DNA of 64,000 nt from NCBI RefSeq assembly GCF_044336245.1, contig NZ_CP172346.1, forward strand, positions 6,944,001 through 7,008,000, read 5' to 3'. Made by a program: the position numbers and the translations under genes. The notes below the pieces were generated by a model, which saw only the letters and a list, made by a program, of their open reading frames with translations, had not been told where the DNA came from and searched no databases. Below are positions 1 to 8,019 of the stretch, piece after piece. Origin of the DNA: Schlesneria sphaerica. Its GTDB lineage: Bacteria > Planctomycetota > Planctomycetia > Planctomycetales > Planctomycetaceae. The first letter of the stretch is position 1, and the number at the start of each line of letters is the position of its first letter.

Positions 1-2294
1 GGGATGAGCGGGATGTCTGTCAGTGTCGGTTCCTGCTGCGCAGAAGGGAGGCTTTGTGGTCGAGAGAGCCACGTGAACTCGGGAGTCTCGATGAGGCTCA
101 GTGCGGGATCACCCTTTTGTCCCGTGGCAGATTCACCCGAAACTGCGGAGGCGAGATTGTTCCCTTCCGTCTTGGCGATTTCGGCCAATGCTTTTGCTCG
201 TTTTTCTGCCAGGGTTCGCGCCTGATCGAATTTCCATGCACGAACAACCCTTTCGTGGACAGCTTCTTCCTTGAGTTCGGTCACCCGGGCTGGAAGATCG
301 TTAATCTTCCAGTAAGCGAATGAGCCACGTCGGGTTCTCAGGTCTGCACGACGAGGAGAATACAGCGGCATGCGGGACTCACCATTGTCCCCGCGCATCA
401 GAACATCGCTGGCCACAGGTGAGCGCTTCTGGGACTCGAATGCCATCCCGATCGGTTCTGCCAGCAGTTGTTCATACTCCCATTCCGGGGTTTCAACATA
501 CTGGAGATTGTGCTGCTCAGCGTACTTCTTCAACTTCTCGGCGATGGTTTTCGCTTTTTCTGCCTTCTCGGTCAGGTCAGTGGTGGTGTCATAGTCCAAG
601 CCCAATGGGACCATGAACTCGTACGCCGCGTCCAAGGCCGTTGCGATCAGGTCGAATGCCCGCTCACGTGCAATGGCTTCTCGAATTTCCAGTTTCAGCT
701 CATCATCGAGTTCCCGCAGCTTCGGTGTGGGGAGCGACTCTGGGGATTCACTCAGTTTTGGAACTTCGATTTCGCTGCTTTCGGCAGCAGGTTGCTCTGG
801 TTTTTCTGTGGTGGCTTCAGGAGATGCAGGAGCCGTTTCCGGAGCAGTTGCAGCTTCTGGCTCTTTCACTTCGTCCGTTTTTTCGGCAGCCACGGGCTCG
901 GCGGGGACTGCCTCAGCGGCTGGAGTTTCGGGAGCAACTTCGTCCTTCGCAGTCGGCTCGGGATTGGTTGGCTCTTCTCCGCAGGACGATTCCGACTTGG
1001 GCTCGGTTGCGTCGATTTCTTTCTTCTCTTCAGGCTGAGCCTCTGGTTGCTCGGACTGAGGAGCCTCAGGCTGAGCCTCTTCTGCTTTGGGCTCTTCTGC
1101 CTTCGGTTCTTCTTTTACGGGCTCGGCTTCAGACTTTTCTTCTGTGGGGGCTACAGGTTGTTCCGATTTCGGTTCTTCGGAAGAAGGTGCGCTCGCGTCA
1201 GAACTCGTGGATTCACCTTCCGGCAATTTCGGTGCGGTTGATTCTTTGGTCTCTGGGGCGCGGTACCGATCCTTATTTCGTTCGAAGTATTCCTTCACTT
1301 CTTCGTCTGTCGGATTGACGCGTTTCTCGAATTCTTCAAAGTCGGCTGTCAGGTAGGCCAACTGGACTTTCGGCATCTGGAGAAAGCCAGGGCGTGCTTC
1401 GTCGATCCAACGGTTCGTCTTGTATTTTTCAAAGAACAGAGCCAGCTCTGCATCGGAGGGCTGAGCTGTTTCGCTGACGAAATCCTGGACGGGAATCGCA
1501 ACTGCCTGAAGAGACTGCTTCAGATTCATCTTCTGATAGGCGTCCCAGAGCTGTTCCGGGGTCTGCTCCATGTAGCGAAGTGGTTCTCTAGTCTGAGTGT
1601 ACTGTGCGAACTCGGGTCTGACCTGGACGACCGTTGCAGGCGGATAGGTCAGCTTGACTGCCAGCCGGGCGGCGAGTTCTTCTTTCAGGATGTCGAACAA
1701 TTCGCTTTCGCCGAGCCGCGCTTCCCGCAGACTTTCGCGGAAGTCCTGCTGAGTCATCCGGTTATTCCCGATCTCTTTCAGGAAATCGTTCACACCCTCG
1801 TCTGAGATTCGGATACCCATTTTCTGAGCGTCGGTCAGCAGGATCTTGTATTGCACCAGTGAAGGATCATCGATTCCGCCGAAACCAGACGGCATTCCGC
1901 TTTGCACCCTTCGGGCGACAGCGTAAAGGAACTGATTTGCTCGCATCCGATTTTGGGCCAGTTGCTCTAGATCGTAGCGTGTGAAGCTTCCGATCGCGGT
2001 TCGGACGACGGGCTTACTTTGTGCCATTGCCGCAAACCCGATGAAGCCGACGAGCGCACCGACGAGTAATCCGCCCAGGCCGAATTCGGTCGCTTTCTGA
2101 CGAGGGTAGCCCACGACGCACATCCCGGCGGCACACAGGATGCCGATGAGAATGGCGCCACCGACGGGCGACATCGGTCCAGTCCCTCGACCGACATAGT
2201 CGAGGAATAAGAACGAAATCATTGCGAGGACGGTGAGGACGACCATCCACTGTCTTTGATTTCGACGGATCGATGCGAAGAATGTGCTACTCAT
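1..2294 (-). CDS. SurA/PpiD-like membrane-anchored periplasmic chaperone (3' end outside window)
   Basis: An open frame on the minus strand runs from ATG at 2294 to the window edge (764 codons, no stop seen). GGA lies about 10 bases before the ATG. The N-terminus has three hydrophobic segments (about residues 17-34, 44-62 and 71-90), then a SurA_N-like helical region with repeated DxxVxxFL/LxDAQKMGI-type helices (about 95-260). A PpiD-like segment follows with two pairs of xDEEVKEYFExNKDRY-type repeats. Residues of about 350-522 are an extremely Pro/Glu/Ala-rich low-complexity insert, after which a helical region resumes. Known family role: SurA_N proteins assist folding of exported proteins, often with a rotamase domain; no rotamase domain is obvious in the visible part, so PPIase activity is not claimed. 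The gene is divergent from topA. Confidence 0.75.
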   Translation of the reverse strand, partial: MSSTFFASIRRNQRQWMVVLTVLAMISFLFLDYVGRGTGPMSPVGGAILIGILCAAGMCVVGYPRQKATEFGLGGLLVGALVGFIGFAAMAQSKPVVRTAIGSFTRYDLEQLAQNRMRANQFLYAVARRVQSGMPSGFGGIDDPSLVQYKILLTDAQKMGIRISDEGVNDFLKEIGNNRMTQQDFRESLREARLGESELFDILKEELAARLAVKLTYPPATVVQVRPEFAQYTQTREPLRYMEQTPEQLWDAYQKMNLKQSLQAVAIPVQDFVSETAQPSDAELALFFEKYKTNRWIDEARPGFLQMPKVQLAYLTADFEEFEKRVNPTDEEVKEYFERNKDRYRAPETKESTAPKLPEGESTSSDASAPSSEEPKSEQPVAPTEEKSEAEPVKEEPKAEEPKAEEAQPEAPQSEQPEAQPEEKKEIDATEPKSESSCGEEPTNPEPTAKDEVAPETPAAEAVPAEPVAAEKTDEVKEPEAATAPETAPASPEATTEKPEQPAAESSEIEVPKLSESPESLPTPKLRELDDELKLEIREAIARERAFDLIATALDAAYEFMVPLGLDYDTTTDLTEKAEKAKTIAEKLKKYAEQHNLQYVETPEWEYEQLLAEPIGMAFESQKRSPVASDVLMRGDNGESRMPLYSPRRADLRTRRGSFAYWKINDLPARVTELKEEAVHERVVRAWKFDQARTLAEKRAKALAEIAKTEGNNLASAVSGESATGQKGDPALSLIETPEFTWLSRPQSLPSAQQEPTLTDIPLI

Positions 2295-2721
2295 CAACGG
2301 AATCCTTTTCCTGGTTGCGGCTTCTCCCGCACGAGTTTGGCTGCACCGAACGCCGCAAAGTCAGCGCTGTTGAAACTGTCATCCGCGACGGTGATGATCG
2401 CGAAATGAAATGACAATCAGGCTGACTCATGTGATGTTAATGACAGACTTCGTGAGAGAGCCTGTAAAGCTCGACGCTTGACAGACCCTGTTACGATTCC
2501 TTATTGGAATTCCCCGTGCGAACGTCGGCATTGTAGCCAGACATGCTCGGCACACAAGGGATTTGCTGAACACAACCATTACCCAGTCTATTCTGCTGTC
2601 GGCAGTTGCGCCACATCCACGAATGCTGGTGGGTGGGAAGTGTGTGTCGTTCGGGCCATCGGGGTCGTCCTGAGTCAATTGGTGATTGCAAACGGAAAGT
2701 TTTCCGGTGACAGAAAAGTCT
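2295..2721. other. Divergent intergenic region between the SurA-like gene and topA
   Basis: 427 bases that must hold the promoters of both divergent genes. Short frames here (for example 2427-2762 on the minus strand) have no ribosome-binding site or recognisable motif and I do not call them. No clear -35/-10 pair or hairpin was found. Confidence 0.5.
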
Positions 2722-5358
2722 ATGAAACGATTGGTGATCGTCGAATCACCCGCAAAAGCCAAAAAAATCGGCAGCTATCTCGGTAATGACTATACGGTCA
2801 TGGCCAGTATGGGGCATGTGCGCGACCTCCCCGAGAGTGCTAAAGATATCCCCGAAGAGATTAAGAAGACGAAGTCGAATCTCGCCAAATACGGTGTTGA
2901 CGTCGACAACGAGTTTGAACCGCTCTACATCGTTAGCGATCGACGCAAGAAACTGGTGAAGGAACTGAAGGACGCGCTGAAAGGCGCCGGCGAACTGTTA
3001 CTCGCAACCGACGAAGACCGCGAAGGAGAGAGCATTGGCTGGCATCTCGCGGAAGTTCTTGCGCCGAAAGTCCCCGTGAAGCGCATGGTCTTCTCGGAAA
3101 TCACCAAGGAAGCCATTCAGGAAGCCGTCAAGAAGACGCGCGATCTCGACATGAATCTCGTCGCTGCCCAGGAGGCGCGCCGAATCATCGATCGCCTCTA
3201 CGGTTACCGCCTCAGCCCACTCTTGTGGAAGAAGGTCAGGCCCAAGCTGTCGGCGGGGCGTGTACAGTCAGTGGCGGTGCGCGTGCTCGTGAAACGGGAA
3301 CTCGAGCGACTGGCCTTCAAGTCGGGTTCATACTGGGACTTGAAGTCAACACTAAAAACGGAAACCGGGGCAGAATTCGAGGCAACGCTGGCGACGGTTG
3401 GCGGCGAACGAGTCGCCACGGGCAAAGACTTTGACGAGCAGACGGGCAAGCTCAAGGTTGATGCCAAGGTCAAGCTGCTTGACGAAGCAGCAGCGCGGGA
3501 ACTTCAAGCCCGTTTGCAGGACCAGCCCTGGGTGGTGTCGTCGGTTGAAACACGACTGCAAACCCGTAAGCCGTATGCTCCTTTCACGACCAGCACGTTA
3601 CAGCAGGAGTCTAACCGCAAGCTCGGATTGACTGCCCGTGACACGATGCGGATCGCACAAAGCCTGTACGAAGACGGCTATATCACTTACATGCGAACCG
3701 ACAGTGTCAATCTTTCTCAAGAGGCACTCAATGCCGCGAGAAAATCGGTGCAGGATCGCTACGGAAAAGAATACCTCAGCCCTGAACCGCGTCAGTACAC
3801 GACGAAAACCAAGAACGCGCAGGAAGCTCACGAAGCCATTCGGCCCGCCGGAACGGAAATGAAAACGGCCGAAGAGCACGGTCTGTCTGGGCGTGAAGCG
3901 GCGCTCTACGCGCTCATCTGGAAACGGACCGTCGCGACGCAAATGGCAGAAGCACAGCTGCGATTCCAGACGGTGACGGTTGCTGTTGAAGATGCCGAAT
4001 TCAAAGCAACGGGCCGCCACGTCGAATTTCCCGGCTTCTTCCGTGCCTACGTTGAAGGGGTCGATGATCCGGAAGCCGCACTCGACGATCAGGAGGCATC
4101 CTTGCCGCCACTGGCCGAGAAAGATCGACTGAACTGTGCTCTGCTCGATCCCATCGGTCATGAAACCAAGCCACCCGCACGCTACACGGAAGCCACGCTG
4201 GTGAAGGCACTGGAAGCAGATGGAATCGGCCGACCGAGTACCTATGCGACGATTATTGACACGATTATTAATCGTGACTACGTCGTCAAACAGGGAACGC
4301 AGCTTGTACCGACGTTCACAGCTTTCGCAGTAACACAATTGCTGGAAACCTATTTCCCCAAGCTGGTCGACTTCGGGTTCACTGCCAAGATGGAGCAGGA
4401 CCTCGACGATATCGCTAACGGCCAGGGGGACCGACTTCCCTACCTCCAGCATTTCTACAGCGGATCGGACGGACTCGATGCCCAGGTCAAGGCAAATGAA
4501 GAGGCAATCGATCCGCGTCTTGCCTGCACCTTGACATTCAATGGTTTGTCGTCGCGAATTCGAGTTGGAAAATTCGGCCCCTACGTGGAAACCGAACGCA
4601 ACGGAGAGACCGTTACTGCGTCGATTCCTGACAGTCTGGCACCGGCGGACATCAACAATGAGATTGCAGAGAATCTGATTGATCTTAAGCAGCGGGGCCC
4701 CCAGTCGCTGGGTGAGCATCCTGAGACGGGACTGCCGATCTTCCTGCTGGTCGGGCCTTTCGGACCCTATCTGCAGCTCGGTGAGGTGGGGGAAGACGGA
4801 ACCAAGCCCAAGCGGGTCTCCCTTCCCAAGACACGCGATCCGAATTCAATCACACTGAAAGACGCGCTTGATTATCTGTCGCTTCCGCGACAGCTTGGAA
4901 AGCACCCGGTGACGGGGCATGTGGTCAACGCCGGGATCGGTATGTATGGCCCCTATGTGAAACATGAGAAGACCTTCAAGTCACTGGACAAGACCGATGA
5001 CGTGCTGTCCATCACCATGGAGCGGGCGCTCGAACTGCTTGCTCAGGCGAAGACGAAGGCGGCACCGGTCCCGCTGAAGGAACTTGGACCGCATCCGGAT
5101 GACAAAGAGCCTGTGCAGATTTTCGATGGGCGCTATGGTGCCTACGTGAAGCACGGGAAAGTCAACGCGACGCTGCCCAAGGGGACAGATCCCCAGGGGT
5201 TCACGCTGCAAGAGGCGCTGCCGCTGCTTGCAGAGCGGGCCGCACGCGGTCCTGCCACGAAAAAGTCGCGGGGTCGATCCACGACGGAGGGTGCCGCAAA
5301 AGCTACCAAAAAAGCCGTGAAGAAGGCCGCGAAAAAGAAGAAAAAAGCGGATAACTGA
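2722..5358 (+). CDS. topA: DNA topoisomerase I (type IA)
   Basis: 878-residue type IA topoisomerase, which relaxes negative supercoils by a single-strand break. The start chosen is the ATG whose product begins MKRLVIVESPAKAKKI, the family N-terminus with the TOPRIM first strand; a TTG 36 bases upstream would add 12 residues with no support. The TOPRIM acidic triad region reads LLATDEDREGE. The catalytic tyrosine is in GYITYMRTDSVNLS, about residue 323, matching E. coli Tyr319. The C-terminus carries four GxxGPYV-type topoisomerase C-terminal repeats (GKFGPYVE, GPFGPYLQ, GMYGPYVK, GRYGAYVK) and ends in a lysine-rich tail. The Cys4 zinc fingers of E. coli TopA are absent. It is monocistronic, followed by a strong terminator. 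Confidence 0.97.
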   Translation: MKRLVIVESPAKAKKIGSYLGNDYTVMASMGHVRDLPESAKDIPEEIKKTKSNLAKYGVDVDNEFEPLYIVSDRRKKLVKELKDALKGAGELLLATDEDREGESIGWHLAEVLAPKVPVKRMVFSEITKEAIQEAVKKTRDLDMNLVAAQEARRIIDRLYGYRLSPLLWKKVRPKLSAGRVQSVAVRVLVKRELERLAFKSGSYWDLKSTLKTETGAEFEATLATVGGERVATGKDFDEQTGKLKVDAKVKLLDEAAARELQARLQDQPWVVSSVETRLQTRKPYAPFTTSTLQQESNRKLGLTARDTMRIAQSLYEDGYITYMRTDSVNLSQEALNAARKSVQDRYGKEYLSPEPRQYTTKTKNAQEAHEAIRPAGTEMKTAEEHGLSGREAALYALIWKRTVATQMAEAQLRFQTVTVAVEDAEFKATGRHVEFPGFFRAYVEGVDDPEAALDDQEASLPPLAEKDRLNCALLDPIGHETKPPARYTEATLVKALEADGIGRPSTYATIIDTIINRDYVVKQGTQLVPTFTAFAVTQLLETYFPKLVDFGFTAKMEQDLDDIANGQGDRLPYLQHFYSGSDGLDAQVKANEEAIDPRLACTLTFNGLSSRIRVGKFGPYVETERNGETVTASIPDSLAPADINNEIAENLIDLKQRGPQSLGEHPETGLPIFLLVGPFGPYLQLGEVGEDGTKPKRVSLPKTRDPNSITLKDALDYLSLPRQLGKHPVTGHVVNAGIGMYGPYVKHEKTFKSLDKTDDVLSITMERALELLAQAKTKAAPVPLKELGPHPDDKEPVQIFDGRYGAYVKHGKVNATLPKGTDPQGFTLQEALPLLAERAARGPATKKSRGRSTTEGAAKATKKAVKKAAKKKKKADN

Positions 5359-5756
5359 ACCTCAAACCATGGGTTCGCTCTCGCAGCCCGTGATTTTGAG
5401 CAGCGTAAAAGAAAAGGAGTCGGGTGCTCGCCACCTGGCTCCTTTTTCGCTTCGGTAGATTATCGTCCTGATGTCGATGCAGATGTGACGACTGGCAATC
5501 CAGTTTCAGCGGGTTTCATCGGCTCAACGGAATCAATATCGCCGGGAGCAACTGGTCACCCGTTTCGATCTCCCTTCGCCGGACACATCCATTGAAATCT
5601 CTTTCCCGAAGAATTCGAAATTCGTTGGCAACTGGTGCCTGTATAAAACAAAACCACAAGATTACGCTGCTCGCAGGAATCCATCGATTCATACGGATGG
5701 GTTAGGCGTTCTCCAATGCGCAGGCGGTTTGATTGCTGATTCAAGGAATGTCATTG
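5359..5756. other. Intergenic region topA - DUF1080 gene
   Basis: About 400 bases. Apart from the topA terminator at 5412-5447 and the Shine-Dalgarno AAGGA just before 5748, I see nothing: no frame with coding character and no clear promoter. Confidence 0.5.
5412..5447 (+). terminator. Rho-independent terminator of topA
   Basis: AAAAGGAG (5412-5419) pairs with CTCCTTTT (5439-5446), and the inner GGTG/CACC pair extends the stem. The downstream arm ends in a T-run. It lies 54 bases after the topA stop. Confidence 0.85.
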
Positions 5757-6941
5757 ATGCAGCCCTTCTCGGTATTCATGTTAGTCCTGGTCCTTATTTC
5801 TTCCGTTTGCCCGGTTCGGGGTGAAGAGATTCCGATCTATCGGCGACCGCTATTTGACGGCAAGTCGCTCAACGGCTGGTCGGTCGAAAACGAGGCAGAA
5901 GTCGATGTCGTTGACGGAAGCCTGCGCCTGAAAGCAGGTCATGGCTGGTTGCGGAGTGATCATCGCTTACGTGACTTTGAACTGCACGTCGAATGGCAGG
6001 CATTGAGTTCTGAACACTACGATGCGGGAATCTTTATTCGGTCCTCACTCGCGGGAAAGCCATTTCCATTGACCGGTTATCAGGTCAATCTTCAGAAGGG
6101 CAAAGAAGGCAGTATCCCCACCGTAGCTGGAACGGAAAGTACGGGACTGGTCAATCCAGCCGGTGAGTGGAACGCGTTCGACCTGCGAGTTGTCGGTGAA
6201 TCTGCGGAGTTGAAAATTAACGGAACGGACGCCTGGAAAGTCTCGGGACTGATGCAGGTCGATGGATGGATCGGCTTCCAGATCGAAGTACCGAACGGAG
6301 GCCAGTTCCTGCTGCGGAATATGACAGTCGCAGAGATTGGTTACCAGTCGCTGTTCAACGGTCGTGATCTCTCAGGTTGGGAGGGCGTGGGTGGCGATCG
6401 TGAGGCATGCTGGTCGGTAATTGACGGCGTTCTGACGTGCTCGGGAAAAAAAGGTCCCTGGTTACGCTCTGCTGACGAGTACGGCGATTTCAATCTGCGT
6501 CTCGACTACCTCGTCTCCAAGGGGGGAAACAGTGGAGTGTACGTGCGGGTTCCAGCAGACGGAAATCACCATCGGGACAACGATACCCAACCTGCTGCGG
6601 GCTTCGAGGTTCAGATCCTGGATGACACCGCCCCGGAGCACGCCGCACTGAAAGACTTCCAGTACTCGGCGTCGATCTATGACTTCGTTGGTGCGGACCC
6701 GCGTAACTCTCGACCGCTCGGTGAATGGAATTCGCTCGAGATCAATTGCCTCGGTCAAAAGATCACCACCTGGCACAATGGAGTGCAAGTGACGAACATT
6801 TCGGCCGAAGAATTGCCTCATCTCGCATTGCGATCCGTGAAAGGATTTCTTGGTCTGCAGAACCATAGTACGGTTGTTGGACTGAGACACGTTCGGATTG
6901 GCCCCGCGGTAAATGTTCCGAAGGCTGCGGAATCCCGTTGA
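5757..6941 (+). CDS. Secreted protein with two DUF1080 (3-keto-disaccharide hydrolase-like) domains
   Basis: 394 residues. The start is the ATG 9 bases after AAGGA; the frame opens slightly earlier (TTG 5733, ATG 5748). A Sec signal peptide (hydrophobic FMLVLVLISSV, probable cleavage near VRG-EE) precedes two tandem DUF1080 domains at about residues 30-188 and 195-385. Each opens with the family signature, LFDGKSLNGW and LFNGRDLSGW. DUF1080 is a concanavalin-like beta-sandwich fold; some members hydrolyse 3-keto-glycosides, but the activity of this one is not visible. The second domain is longer and keeps the GNSGVYVR core. The gene is convergent with kdpE, with a weak AGAG..CCCAC/GTGGG..CTCT hairpin at about 6976-7003 between them. 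Confidence 0.88.
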   Translation: MQPFSVFMLVLVLISSVCPVRGEEIPIYRRPLFDGKSLNGWSVENEAEVDVVDGSLRLKAGHGWLRSDHRLRDFELHVEWQALSSEHYDAGIFIRSSLAGKPFPLTGYQVNLQKGKEGSIPTVAGTESTGLVNPAGEWNAFDLRVVGESAELKINGTDAWKVSGLMQVDGWIGFQIEVPNGGQFLLRNMTVAEIGYQSLFNGRDLSGWEGVGGDREACWSVIDGVLTCSGKKGPWLRSADEYGDFNLRLDYLVSKGGNSGVYVRVPADGNHHRDNDTQPAAGFEVQILDDTAPEHAALKDFQYSASIYDFVGADPRNSRPLGEWNSLEINCLGQKITTWHNGVQVTNISAEELPHLALRSVKGFLGLQNHSTVVGLRHVRIGPAVNVPKAAESR

Positions 6942-7064
6942 TTCTCAGGTGCTGCACGTTGCGGTGGCAATTTCCAGAGGGAGCCCACAACGTGGGAGCT
7001 CTCCTTATCAGGTCGGCAGCTTGTAAGGGGAAAGAGAGGTGAAGCGGATTGATTCCAGTGACCG

Positions 7065-7766
7065 TCAATCATCCATCAGACGATAGCCGACGCCCGGCTC
7101 TGTTTTCAGATAGCGGGGGCGCATTGAATCTGTTTCGATTTTTCGACGTAGCTGACCCATGTAAACACGCAGGTACTGATTCTCATAAACGCTGCCGGGG
7201 CCCCAGACTTCCTTGAGGAGTTGTCGGTGGGTGACGACTTTTCCGGCGTGTGTGACGAGAACAACCAACAGGCGATACTCCGTAGGTGTCAGATGGACTA
7301 ACTGCTGCGCGACCGTCACCTCACGTCGAGCCAGATCCACATGGAGATCGCCGACCTTAAACACGGGTTCGGCGGTCGGACTGGTTGCGGCGGTGGAATG
7401 TCGAAGGGCCACGCGGACCCGCGCCATCAACTCACCGACGCTGAAGGGTTTGGTCAGGTAGTCGTCCGCTCCGGCGTCCAATGCCAGCACCTTATCGGCT
7501 TCGCGGCCGCGTGCTGAAACGACGATGATGGGAACCTTTGACCATTCCCGGAGTCGCATGATCACAGCAATGCCATCCTGGTCCGGCAGGCCCAGATCAA
7601 GAATTACAGCGTCAGGAGGCTCTGTAATTGCGTTGCCGATACCGGCAGCCGCGTTAGCGGTTTCGATTACCGAATAACCAGATGTTTCCAGTGAGATCCG
7701 TAGAAATTTGCGGATCTGAGGCTCATCTTCGACGATCAGAATTTTTGGACGATCCCCAACTGCCAT
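7065..7766 (-). CDS. kdpE: Kdp operon response regulator KdpE
   Basis: 233-residue OmpR-family regulator. The receiver domain has the acidic pair EDE, a phospho-acceptor Asp57 in VILDLGLPDQDG, and Lys in TKPF. The C-terminal winged helix reads LTPTEYRLL and ends with VGYRL. It is the last gene of the kdp cluster, 253 bases after kdpD. By family knowledge it is phosphorylated by KdpD under K+ limitation or osmotic stress and activates the kdpFABC promoter. Identification rests on family motifs plus the adjacent full kdp operon. Confidence 0.95.
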   Translation of the reverse strand: MAVGDRPKILIVEDEPQIRKFLRISLETSGYSVIETANAAAGIGNAITEPPDAVILDLGLPDQDGIAVIMRLREWSKVPIIVVSARGREADKVLALDAGADDYLTKPFSVGELMARVRVALRHSTAATSPTAEPVFKVGDLHVDLARREVTVAQQLVHLTPTEYRLLVVLVTHAGKVVTHRQLLKEVWGPGSVYENQYLRVYMGQLRRKIETDSMRPRYLKTEPGVGYRLMDD

Positions 7767-8019
7767 CGTTAAAACCTGACTTGGAGTGCTGTGACCAATA
7801 TTTCGGCGGACGTTCCACTCTCTTCAGTTGCGTGGCCTGGCAATGCGTCGTGGAGGCACATTTGGACCTGCTGCTCTCCAAACCAGATTCGGCACGGTCT
7901 AATGGCGTACCAGTCGAATCTTACTTTGATAGCCAAGGCTTGAGTATTCATCCTCCTGGAATTCGGAACACACTCGATCATGCTGCCGCCGGGGAGACGC
8001 CGGTGCTTGCCCGTTCAAA

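Noticed and set aside
468..1241. 257-codon plus-strand frame
   Set aside because: Antisense to the repetitive acidic insert of the SurA-like gene; composed of Phe/Arg/Gly-rich low-complexity sequence.
3598..4719. 373-codon minus-strand frame
   Set aside because: Fully antisense to topA, whose protein is unmistakable.
7769..7981. 70-codon minus-strand frame between kdpD and kdpE
   Set aside because: No hydrophobic or conserved pattern; codon usage looks random, though the 253-base gap itself is unexplained.
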